Positions 1-5,324 of a stretch of 5,324 nucleotides of DNA are shown one piece after another. Positions within the stretch are counted from its first letter, which is position 1, and each line of letters begins with the position of its first letter. A program made the translations under genes and the position numbers. The notes beneath the pieces are model-generated. The model saw only the letters and a list, made by a program, of their open reading frames with translations. It had not been told where the DNA came from and did not search any database. Source of the stretch: an uncultured Terrimonas sp. (GTDB taxonomy: Bacteria > Bacteroidota > Bacteroidia > Chitinophagales > Chitinophagaceae); assembly GCA_946886925.1 (NCBI GenBank), contig CAMPJQ010000234.1, positions 1 to 5,324 on the forward strand. Direction: 5' to 3'.

Positions 1-666
1 ACCATATCCCAGGTGGACGCGGCTTACCTGCAAACCCTGATTGATTATAATAAACTACTGCAGCAGCGGAACAGCCTGCTAAAGCAATTGGCTGAATCAG
101 GTAATATTGATGAAAGCCTGATGGAAGTCATTTCTGCCCAGCTTGTAGTTGCCGGTAATTTTATTTACAGGAGCCGAAAGACATTTTTGGAGGCATTTAT
201 ACCCGTTGTCCTGAACTTATATCATTCGATTGCAGAACATAAAGAAAAATTAACAATAACATATAAAAGTCATTTAGAATCAGCAGGTTTTAAAGAAATA
301 CTAACAAAAAACAGAACCAAAGATATAGTGCTTCAACGTACCAGTCAGGGAGTGCACAGGGATGATCTTGAGCTGGGTCTGGAAAGCTATCCGTTTAAAA
401 CAATTGCTTCACAGGGACAAAGAAAAAGCCTGTTGTTTGCATTAAAGCTGGCAGAATTTGAAGTACTGCTGAAACATAAAGGATTTCCGCCGCTTTTATT
501 GCTGGACGATGTATTTGAAAAATTAGATGAAACGCGTATGAAGAACCTGCTTGTTAAAGTATGCGTAGAAAACAAAGGACAGGTATTTATTACCGATACC
601 CATTGCAGCCGCTTAAAAGAAGCACTGGAGCAATTGCATGTTAGCCATGAAATTAAATCGCTGTGA
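1..666 (+). CDS. recF: DNA replication and repair protein RecF, C-terminal part (5' end outside window)
   Basis: RecF is a cytoplasmic SMC/ABC-type ATPase that helps load RecA at single-strand gaps in recombinational repair. The reading frame is open from base 1, so the gene begins upstream; 221 codons are visible here. RecF proteins are usually about 360 residues, so the Walker A part is probably missing. Seen in the visible part: a helical, coiled-coil-like stretch at visible residues 8-35, the HRDD motif at 119-122, an ABC signature-like SQGQRKS beginning at 137, and a Walker B LLLLDD ending at D169-D170, followed by a D-loop-like KLDETR. Near the C-terminus FITDTH supplies the switch/H-loop-like position. 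The order and spacing of these motifs are those of RecF rather than RecN or SbcC. The stop is TGA at 664-666, three bases from the stop of the convergent cysM. No truncation or frameshift is seen. Confidence 0.95.
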   Translation, partial: TISQVDAAYLQTLIDYNKLLQQRNSLLKQLAESGNIDESLMEVISAQLVVAGNFIYRSRKTFLEAFIPVVLNLYHSIAEHKEKLTITYKSHLESAGFKEILTKNRTKDIVLQRTSQGVHRDDLELGLESYPFKTIASQGQRKSLLFALKLAEFEVLLKHKGFPPLLLLDDVFEKLDETRMKNLLVKVCVENKGQVFITDTHCSRLKEALEQLHVSHEIKSL

Positions 667-669
667 TGG

Positions 670-1542
670 TTACCCGAACAGATCGCTGCTCAAATACCTG
701 TCTCCCCTGTCGCAAACAATAAAAACGATAACACCGGAGGAAATTTCTTTGCTTAATTTTAGTGCAGCCGAGGCAGCTCCGCCACTGCTCATGCCAGCGA
801 ATATGCCTTCTGTTCTGGCGAGTTGCCTGGTAACATCTACAGCTTCGGATTGAGAAACATCCATAATCCGGTCTACTCTTTGCGGTTCAAAAATTTTAGG
901 CAGGTATTCCTTCGACCATCTCCGGATACCGGGAATAGATGATTCCTCCGTAGGTTGGCAGCCGATTATTTGTATAGCAGGATTTTTTTCTTTTAAATAC
1001 CGCGAGCACCCCATGATCGTTCCCGTGGTTCCCATGGAACTCACAAAATGAGTAACCGCACCTTTTGTCTCATTCCATATTTCCGGCGCGGTTGTTTTAT
1101 AGTGAGCCATTACATTATCGGGATTGGCAAACTGGTTAAGCAGATAATAATCTCCTTTGGCGGCCTTTTCCTCAGCATAATCCCTGCACGCTTCTATACT
1201 TTCGAGTAAGGTAACTTTTGCACCATATGCTTCCATGGTTAAAACCCTTTCCCGGGTAGAATTAGAGGGCATAGCCAGTTCAACTTCCATTCCAAACAGG
1301 TTGGCAGTTAATGCCATGGCTATGCCGGTATTTCCGCTTGTTGCTTCTATCAGTTTTGTATTGTTATTGATATCACCGCGGTCCAGCGCACTTTTGATCA
1401 TATTAAATGCAGGACGGTCCTTTACGCTTCCTCCCGGGTTATTCCCTTCGAGCTTGGCCAGGATTTTTACATTGCCATTTGTATTTAATTTCTGAAGTTC
1501 AACAAGGGGTGTATTGCCTATTAAATCTGCTACGCTTGCCAT
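670..1542 (-). CDS. cysM: Cysteine synthase B type (O-acetylserine sulfhydrylase)
   Basis: This is a cytoplasmic PLP enzyme of fold type II that makes cysteine from O-acetylserine and a sulfur donor. In the 290 residues, K41 in NNPGGSVKDRP is the expected PLP lysine, TSGNTG (68-73) the substrate loop, and SSMGTTGT (168-175) the phosphate-binding loop. I call CysM rather than CysK because GSSIPGIRRW-like ESSIPGIRRW follows the GCQPTE segment, and because the protein ends in CDRGDRYLSSDLFG, both typical of CysM; CysK carries a PGPHKIQGIG-type segment instead. E. coli CysM can also use thiosulfate; whether this one does is inference. The protein ends slightly earlier than E. coli CysM (about 303 residues). 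The ATG (1540-1542) shares one base with the cysE stop (TAATG), so translation is probably coupled. The TAA stop lies three bases from the recF stop. Confidence 0.94.
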   Translation of the reverse strand: MASVADLIGNTPLVELQKLNTNGNVKILAKLEGNNPGGSVKDRPAFNMIKSALDRGDINNNTKLIEATSGNTGIAMALTANLFGMEVELAMPSNSTRERVLTMEAYGAKVTLLESIEACRDYAEEKAAKGDYYLLNQFANPDNVMAHYKTTAPEIWNETKGAVTHFVSSMGTTGTIMGCSRYLKEKNPAIQIIGCQPTEESSIPGIRRWSKEYLPKIFEPQRVDRIMDVSQSEAVDVTRQLARTEGIFAGMSSGGAASAALKLSKEISSGVIVFIVCDRGDRYLSSDLFG

Positions 1543-2360
1543 TATGCATTATTTTTGATCTTTCTTTCTTCTATTATTATTTCAGAATTATGATATACAA
1601 ATGAACCGGAAGGGACACTGTGTGTAAGCCATACGTTACCACCAATAATACTATTGTGGCCGATAACGGTGTCGCCGCCCAATACTGTTGCGTTTGAATA
1701 AATAATAACATTATCCTCTACGGTTGGGTGACGCTTCATTGAAACCATACTCTTATCTACACTCAGCGCCCCTAAAGTAACGCCCTGGTAGAGTTTCACA
1801 TAATTACCAATAATTGCTGTTTCCCCAATTACTATCCCGGTACCATGATCCACATAAAAATACTCGCCGATCTCTGCACCCGGATGTATATCAATTCCAG
1901 TTTTTGAATGCGCATACTCAGTGAGTATTCTGGGCAATAACGGTACATCGAGCGTTAATAACAAATGGGCAATCCGGTAAAAACACAACGCGTAAAAACC
2001 GGGGTAAGCCCTGATGACTTCAAATTCACTTTTTGCCGCAGGATCTCCATTTAAAAGTGCCTCTACATCTGTATTTAACACACGGTATAGCTCAGGTGCA
2101 CCTTTAAAAAACTGGTTTGATATTAATTCATTATTACAATCACAGCATGCTTTTGTTGCGTTCAGCATCACGGTGAGTGCCGTTTCTAATCGTTTAAATT
2201 CCTGATCAATATCTACCACACCATTATAATTGCAGGCAGACAATTCGGGGAATAATAAACAAATAAGCTCCGAGGCCCACCGGGCAATGGTTTCATTGGG
2301 AGGAACATCTTCTAAAACCTGTTGCTTGTTAAAAATATGCTGACTCAGTTTTTTTGTCAT
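1542..2360 (-). CDS. cysE: Serine O-acetyltransferase
   Basis: The enzyme acetylates L-serine with acetyl-CoA to give O-acetylserine, the committed step of cysteine synthesis. Counting from the ATG at 2358-2360 (272 residues), the first 110 or so residues form the helical N-terminal region. A left-handed beta-helix of hexapeptide repeats follows from about residue 155. The catalytic pair is visible as D157 (GIDIHPG) and H172 (VDHGTGIVIGE), with the same 15-residue spacing as D143/H158 in E. coli; H211 in KRHP matches E. coli H193. The loop before it is about four residues longer than in E. coli. The C-terminus ends in ERKIKNNA and lacks both the AGVPA motif and a final isoleucine. A longer reading from a GTG at 2393 would add 11 residues (YFYIFKHDTS) not expected for the family, so I chose the ATG. 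First gene of the cysE-cysM operon. Confidence 0.93.
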   Translation of the reverse strand: MTKKLSQHIFNKQQVLEDVPPNETIARWASELICLLFPELSACNYNGVVDIDQEFKRLETALTVMLNATKACCDCNNELISNQFFKGAPELYRVLNTDVEALLNGDPAAKSEFEVIRAYPGFYALCFYRIAHLLLTLDVPLLPRILTEYAHSKTGIDIHPGAEIGEYFYVDHGTGIVIGETAIIGNYVKLYQGVTLGALSVDKSMVSMKRHPTVEDNVIIYSNATVLGGDTVIGHNSIIGGNVWLTHSVPSGSFVYHNSEIIIEERKIKNNA

Positions 2361-2412
2361 TGAAGTGTCATGCTTAAAAATGTAAAAATACACCTGTGAA
2401 CCTGCTGGCAGA

Positions 2413-2447
2413 CAAAGGTAAGCGCAATTGATAGTATATTAAACAAA
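2413..2447 (-). promoter_or_regulatory. Putative promoter of the cysE-cysM operon
   Basis: On the minus strand the -7 element reads TACCTTTG (2420-2413), an exact match to the Bacteroidota TAnnTTTG pattern. An upstream TTTG (2447-2444) lies 23 bases away, at the long end of the usual spacing. Transcription would begin near 2405, giving a leader of about 45 bases before the ATG at 2360. No riboswitch-like or attenuator hairpin is evident in that leader. Confidence 0.55.
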
Positions 2448-2468
2448 GGAATATGTTTAACGCTTATT

Positions 2469-2508
2469 TTAATAATTAAGGATGTTATTCTGAACTTAAA
2501 AACTTAAG
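2469..2508. promoter_or_regulatory. AT-rich repeat cluster in the divergent cysE/desaturase intergenic region
   Basis: The palindrome TTAATAATTAA occupies 2469-2479. It is followed by a tandem octamer, AACTTAAA (2493-2500) and AACTTAAG (2501-2508). The cluster sits about 20 bases upstream of the desaturase -33 element and behind the cysE promoter, where an operator or an AT-rich UP-like element could act. Short AT-rich repeats arise easily by chance, so this is only a candidate site. Confidence 0.25.
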
Positions 2509-2527
2509 CCAAATTTCATAGATAACC

Positions 2528-2558
2528 TTGCCTAGATTATGTATAAATCTTATCTTTG
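2528..2558 (+). promoter_or_regulatory. Putative desaturase promoter (-33 TTG, -7 TATCTTTG)
   Basis: TTG at 2528-2530 and TATCTTTG at 2551-2558 are separated by 20 bases, an excellent fit to the Bacteroidota promoter pattern. Transcription would start near 2563-2566, leaving a leader of about 20 bases before the ATG at 2583. A TTG start at 2574 would leave less than about 12 bases, so the promoter position favours the ATG. Confidence 0.65.
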
Positions 2559-2582
2559 CTGTTTTGGTTTTAATTGATAATA

Positions 2583-3389
2583 ATGATCGTTATTTTAGTG
2601 TTCTTTTTCGCACATTGGTTTTTATCGTTGTTTTTTCATTCTTTCTTTTTGCACCGCTATGCCTCTCACCAGATGTATACCACATCAAAATTCGGAGAAA
2701 AGCTGATTTATTTTTTAACCTGGTTTGCCCAGGGGTCTTCTTACCTTGTTCCCAGGGCTTATGGTGTAATGCACAGAATGCATCATACCTTCAGCGACAC
2801 GGAAGAAGATCCTCATTCGCCTCATTTTTTTAAGGATATATGGCAGATGATGATGCATACCGCAGCCATTTACAGTGCTTTTATTACAGGCAAAAATGTA
2901 CCTGACAAACAATTTACTGAAGAATACCTTCCCGTGTGGGATAAACTTGACAGGTTCGGTACGAGCATGATTACCAGGACATCGTTTGGTGTTGCCTATT
3001 TTGCAGTATATCTTTTCTTTGCTCCCAGTTGGTGGTGGTTTTTATTGCTGCCCATACATTTTCTCATGGGACCTATCCAGGGAGCCATCGTTAACTGGTG
3101 CGGGCATAAGTATGGTTACAGTAATTTCGATAATGGGGATCATTCCAAAAACTCCTCTCCCTGGGGAATATTTTTGATGGGTGAATTGTTTCAAAACAAT
3201 CATCATTATGCAAAAGACAGTGCCAATTTTGCTAAAAAGTGGTTTGAATTTGATCTGACCTATTTTATTATGCGGGGATTGAACAAATTAAAACTGATCA
3301 GGCTAAAACCGGTTCCGGTTCACAGTAACAATACAGTCAGCAGGGTGAACAGCAGGAAAAGGTTAGTTGAGGAGTCTGTTGCGGATTAA
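2583..3389 (+). CDS. Membrane-bound acyl-CoA/acyl-lipid desaturase (stearoyl-CoA desaturase-like)
   Basis: Predicted integral-membrane di-iron enzyme that introduces a cis double bond into fatty acyl chains, probably a delta-9-type desaturase acting in the cytoplasmic membrane. From the ATG at 2583 it has 268 residues. The histidine boxes are H24RYASH29, H64RMHH68, an auxiliary GHKYG with H175 followed by NFDNGDHS, and Q204NNHH208. The last box has Gln where many desaturases have His; the surrounding ELFQNNHH form is, as far as I know, normal for this Bacteroidota subfamily. Hydrophobic segments are seen at about residues 2-23, 41-58, 133-147 and 150-165. The C-terminal tail is basic and hydrophilic. 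A TTG at 2574 is the only other start before an in-frame TAA (2571-2573). The substrate (acyl-CoA, acyl-ACP or lipid) and regiospecificity cannot be read from the sequence. The gene is divergent from cysE and converges on lipA. Confidence 0.88.
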   Translation: MIVILVFFFAHWFLSLFFHSFFLHRYASHQMYTTSKFGEKLIYFLTWFAQGSSYLVPRAYGVMHRMHHTFSDTEEDPHSPHFFKDIWQMMMHTAAIYSAFITGKNVPDKQFTEEYLPVWDKLDRFGTSMITRTSFGVAYFAVYLFFAPSWWWFLLLPIHFLMGPIQGAIVNWCGHKYGYSNFDNGDHSKNSSPWGIFLMGELFQNNHHYAKDSANFAKKWFEFDLTYFIMRGLNKLKLIRLKPVPVHSNNTVSRVNSRKRLVEESVAD

Positions 3390-3412
3390 GAAATAGTAAT
3401 CAGCCATTCAAA

Positions 3413-4342
3413 TTAGCTAACCATCATTTCTTTCTTCTTCAGCCATTCTTTTTTACCGGTTCCTTCAAATACGTGTCTTTCACTGTGATAAGAAGAACGA
3501 ACTAAGGGACCGCTTTCAACATAATCGAAACCCATATCATAACCGGCTGCCGTATATTCGGCAAACTCATCGGGATGCACAAAACGCAGAACCGGGAGGT
3601 GCCTGCTGCTCGGCTGGAGGTATTGCCCAAGTGTAATTACATCAACGCCGTTCGACCGAAGATCCTTCATGGTTTGTAATACTTCTTCTTTCGTTTCACC
3701 CAAACCCAGCATTATACCCGATTTGGTTCGCATACCATTCTCTTTGAGATGCTTGAGCACTTCCATGCTTCTCCAGTACTTGGCCTGTATACGCACCTGC
3801 TTTGTCATTCGTTCAACCGTTTCAACATTATGCGAAACCACTTCTGGCGCAGCTTCAATAATACGCTGAATATTTTCCTTTTCCCCTTTAAAGTCGGGGA
3901 TCAGAGTTTCCAGTGTGGTGACGGGGTTTAAAGCTTTTACAGCCTTAATGGTATTGTACCACACAATGCTTCCTCCATCCTTCAGTTCATCCCTGTCTAC
4001 CGAAGTAATTACGGCATGCTTTACTTTCATCAGGTATATAGCTTCGGCTACCCGCTGAGGTTCATCCCAATCTACGGCTTCAGGGCGGCCCGTTGCCACA
4101 GCGCAAAAGCCACAACTTCTTGTACAAATATTACCCAGTATCATAAAAGTAGCAGTGCCTGCCCCCCAGCATTCGCCCATATTGGGGCAATTGCCGCTTT
4201 CACAAATGGTATGCAGTTTATGGGTATCTACTAAATTTCTTACATTTTTATAGCTTTCACCAATGGGCAACTTTACCCTTAACCAATCTGGTTTTTTAGT
4301 ACGTTGCGCCGGTTCGTGGTTAGTAACACAAGCTCCACTCAT
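3413..4342 (-). CDS. lipA: Lipoyl synthase (radical SAM)
   Basis: LipA inserts two sulfur atoms at C6 and C8 of protein-bound octanoyl chains, making the lipoyl cofactor of the E2 subunits of 2-oxoacid dehydrogenases and of glycine-cleavage H protein. The 309-residue protein has both diagnostic clusters: the auxiliary [4Fe-4S] ligands C47, C52 and C58 ([12 protein letters not shown]) and the radical-SAM CX3CX2C at C73, C77 and C80 (CTRSCGFC). The RSSYH motif at 282-286 provides the serine ligand of the auxiliary cluster. The core motif TSVDRDEL and the segment SHNVETV are also characteristic. The ATG at 4340-4342 gives a normal family length. It lies 43 bases downstream of the unknown 4386-5204 gene on the same strand but appears to have its own promoter overlapping that gene's end. 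lipB is not in the window. Confidence 0.97.
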   Translation of the reverse strand: MSGACVTNHEPAQRTKKPDWLRVKLPIGESYKNVRNLVDTHKLHTICESGNCPNMGECWGAGTATFMILGNICTRSCGFCAVATGRPEAVDWDEPQRVAEAIYLMKVKHAVITSVDRDELKDGGSIVWYNTIKAVKALNPVTTLETLIPDFKGEKENIQRIIEAAPEVVSHNVETVERMTKQVRIQAKYWRSMEVLKHLKENGMRTKSGIMLGLGETKEEVLQTMKDLRSNGVDVITLGQYLQPSSRHLPVLRFVHPDEFAEYTAAGYDMGFDYVESGPLVRSSYHSERHVFEGTGKKEWLKKKEMMVS

Positions 4343-4371
4343 AATTTATATTGTAAACGTTTTCCGAAATG

Positions 4372-4403
4372 CAAAAATAGCCGACTTACTTCCGTTTGCC
4401 AAA
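4372..4403 (-). promoter_or_regulatory. Putative lipA promoter overlapping the end of the upstream gene
   Basis: On the minus strand TTTG (4403-4400) and TATTTTTG (4379-4372) are 20 bases apart, a close fit to the Bacteroidota -33/-7 pattern. The -33 box lies inside the last codons of the upstream gene. The start point would be near 4365, next to a short palindrome AAACGTTT (4355-4362), with a leader of roughly 23 bases. This suggests lipA can be transcribed independently of its neighbour. Confidence 0.55.
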
Positions 4404-5204
4404 TAAGAAGGATATATAGGCGTTAACGAAGAATTTCCTGGAGGGGTTATATGCCATTTGCTCTATGTCCTTAAAATAATATTCAACATTTATTCCCCCT
4501 TCTATTGCAGATACAATTGTATTAAAACGATTGTAATCGAAGCGCAAGGCTGTTTTGGCATGTAAACCGGGAGCAAATTTCATTTCATTCCACCCCTTAC
4601 TTAGTCCCGATCCGCCAATGATGTTGGCTGTGCTGAGAAATAATGAACTGTCTGGAGAATCATATTTAACATACCGCGTTTCATTTGCCTGGTCCTGCAC
4701 TTCCACATAATAAGGCCGCAAAAAACCTAACGACAATCCGCCTGCGCCAATGCCGTAAACCGAAACACCGTTTTTGTTGTTTTTACCACCAATCAGTATT
4801 TGTTGCCCCGCGGCAAGCTTTAACTGGTAGAATATGTTTCTTTTACCATATACAAAGGGATTACCGAAAAATATAAAACCTCCTGCATCCGTTTGGCGAT
4901 TGGCCTTTTGTTCCTTACGATGTTTTTTTTCGTTAAACTCTATCTGGAATATAGTAGCACGTGTTACGGAATTTGCACGACCCAGTTCATACGATATGCC
5001 CCACCCGTCTGTATTTACTTTTATGCCAAAGGCATTTTGTTTATGAAAAGAAGGCACTCCTTCTTCCTCCAGGCGCATCAGTTCATTCATCTTTTCTCTC
5101 TTAGCTCTCCGCTTATCCTCTTTTCTTTGTTCAGCCGTTCTTTGCTGACTAAAAGCTCCAAGGGTTATACAAATACATATAATTGCCGCAATGATTTTTT
5201 TCAC
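4386..5204 (-). CDS. Uncharacterised exported protein, probable outer-membrane beta-barrel-like
   Basis: I do not recognise a named family. The 272-residue product begins with a signal peptide: KK, then the hydrophobic IIAAIICICITLGAF, then SQQ, with cleavage likely near residue 19. The cysteines at 10 and 12 are not in a lipobox, so a lipoprotein is unlikely. Residues 20-50 form a strongly charged Arg/Lys/Glu-rich segment, probably helical. After that the chain is rich in alternating, aromatic, glycine-containing strands and ends FVNAYISFLFGKRK, which resembles a small outer-membrane barrel with a short basic tail. The start is GTG at 5202-5204: no ATG lies in frame before an upstream TAA, and the first internal Met (39) would lose the signal peptide. 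The gene lies 43 bases upstream of lipA and is divergent from the osmC-like gene. Export is well supported; the barrel is inferred; the function is unknown. Confidence 0.75.
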   Translation of the reverse strand: MKKIIAAIICICITLGAFSQQRTAEQRKEDKRRAKREKMNELMRLEEEGVPSFHKQNAFGIKVNTDGWGISYELGRANSVTRATIFQIEFNEKKHRKEQKANRQTDAGGFIFFGNPFVYGKRNIFYQLKLAAGQQILIGGKNNKNGVSVYGIGAGGLSLGFLRPYYVEVQDQANETRYVKYDSPDSSLFLSTANIIGGSGLSKGWNEMKFAPGLHAKTALRFDYNRFNTIVSAIEGGINVEYYFKDIEQMAYNPSRKFFVNAYISFLFGKRK

Positions 5205-5242
5205 CTGGAATATTTTATTGTTTCTTTGAACGTAAATTTAAA

Positions 5243-5250
5243 CAAAAATA
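5243..5250 (-). promoter_or_regulatory. Candidate -7 element for the unknown exported protein gene
   Basis: The minus strand reads TATTTTTG, matching TAnnTTTG, 39 bases upstream of the GTG start. No TTG is found at the expected -33 distance, which would lie inside the osmC-like coding sequence around 5270-5273. The promoter is therefore incomplete by pattern, and may be weak or activator-dependent. Confidence 0.35.
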
Positions 5251-5255
5251 ATACA

Positions 5256-5324
5256 ATGACTTCAACAGTAGTTTACGAAGAAAATCTTCGTACGGTTTGC
5301 ACCCATTTAAAATCGGGTACCGTT
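5256..5324 (+). CDS. OsmC/Ohr-family protein, N-terminal fragment (3' end outside window)
   Basis: Twenty-three codons from ATG (5256-5258) run open to the window end, reading MTSTVVYEENLRT then VCTHLKSGTV. The pattern of a short beta-strand, Tyr, Asn-Leu-Arg-Thr, then Thr-His-x-x-Ser-Gly resembles the N-terminus of Bacteroidota OsmC-like proteins. These are cytoplasmic thiol peroxidases that reduce organic hydroperoxides; their two catalytic cysteines lie further in and are not visible here. The gene is divergent from the exported-protein gene, with 51 bases between the start codons. A poor -7 match, TTTCTTTG (5221-5228), precedes it at a plausible distance. The call rests on a short stretch and on memory of the family, so it is moderate. 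Confidence 0.6.
   Translation, partial: MTSTVVYEENLRTVCTHLKSGTV
5274..5292. repeat. Perfect inverted repeat, 8-bp arms with 3-bp spacer
   Basis: TACGAAGA (5274-5281) and TCTTCGTA (5285-5292) are exact reverse complements around AAA. The dyad lies in codons 7-13 of the osmC-like gene and just upstream of the putative promoter of the divergent exported-protein gene. It could be an operator, or a hairpin in the osmC-like mRNA near its start codon. One such repeat is expected by chance in roughly this much sequence, so function is unproven. Confidence 0.35.

Noticed and set aside
638..853. 71-codon plus-strand open frame spanning the recF end and the cysM end
   Set aside because: It overlaps recF in another frame and is antisense to cysM; no recognisable protein features.
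1235..1604. Plus-strand open frames opposite cysM and the cysE end
   Set aside because: They lie antisense to well-supported conserved genes and have low-complexity hydrophobic translations.
2361..2393. GTG start at 2393 for cysE
   Set aside because: It adds 11 residues of unlikely character and lies very close to the predicted transcription start; ATG at 2360 gives the usual MTKKL-type start.
2574..2582. TTG start at 2574 for the desaturase
   Set aside because: Only a few bases from the predicted transcription start; the ATG at 2583 has a better leader and a typical N-terminus.
2528..2833. 101-codon plus-strand frame beginning in the desaturase promoter
   Set aside because: It is out of frame with the desaturase, whose histidine boxes establish the true frame; its beginning coincides with the -33 element.
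3309..3320. CCGGTTCCGGTT tandem repeat in the desaturase tail
   Set aside because: Two 6-bp copies encoding Pro-Val-Pro-Val; too short to be meaningful.
3361..3422. GGTTAG ... CTAACC inverted repeat spanning the desaturase/lipA junction as a terminator
   Set aside because: Arms of only 6 bp separated by 50 bases, with no T-run; expected by chance.
1..5324. A novel multi-gene defence, mobile or secondary-metabolism system
   Set aside because: Six of the seven genes match housekeeping or common families, gene order alternates strand with independent promoters, and no integrase, transposase, toxin, nuclease or repeat array is visible.

Overview
The window reads as ordinary chromosomal DNA of a Bacteroidota species, most likely near Chitinophagaceae. 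Three things point there: the protein families (the short 'QNNHH' acyl-lipid desaturase, the long-N-terminus serine acetyltransferase, and a small outer-membrane-barrel-like protein beside lipA); promoters fitting the Bacteroidota -33 TTG / -7 TAnnTTTG pattern rather than sigma-70 boxes; and the lack of clear Shine-Dalgarno sequences. The family-level placement is an inference.

Layout from left to right. Bases 1-666 (+) are the C-terminal part of recF, whose start lies outside the window. Three bases after its stop codon comes the end of a convergent two-gene cysteine operon on the minus strand: cysE (serine O-acetyltransferase, 1542-2360) followed by cysM (cysteine synthase B type, 670-1542), joined by a TAATG stop/start overlap. 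A divergent intergenic region of about 220 bp (2361-2582) carries a promoter for each side and leads into a membrane fatty-acid desaturase (2583-3389, +). That gene converges, with a 23-bp gap, on lipA (lipoyl synthase, 3413-4342, -). Upstream of lipA on the same strand is an uncharacterised secreted, beta-rich protein (4386-5204, -) with a GTG start. Its divergent neighbour, beginning at 5256 (+), is the first 23 codons of an OsmC/Ohr-like protein cut by the window end.

How the genes fit together. CysE and CysM catalyse the two consecutive steps from serine through O-acetylserine to cysteine, and they are the only clear functional unit here. LipA makes the lipoyl cofactor and consumes Fe-S clusters whose sulfur ultimately comes from cysteine; the desaturase modifies membrane acyl chains. 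These links are metabolic themes rather than evidence of one system. Coding density is very high, with no gene-free stretch over 300 bp. I see no mobile element, CRISPR array, rRNA or tRNA, and no convincing intrinsic terminator. I did not find a novel multi-gene system. The less ordinary points are the SAT tail without a CysK-docking isoleucine, the unknown lipA-adjacent envelope protein, an 8-bp-arm dyad at the start of the osmC-like gene, and two convergent gene pairs with no room for terminators.
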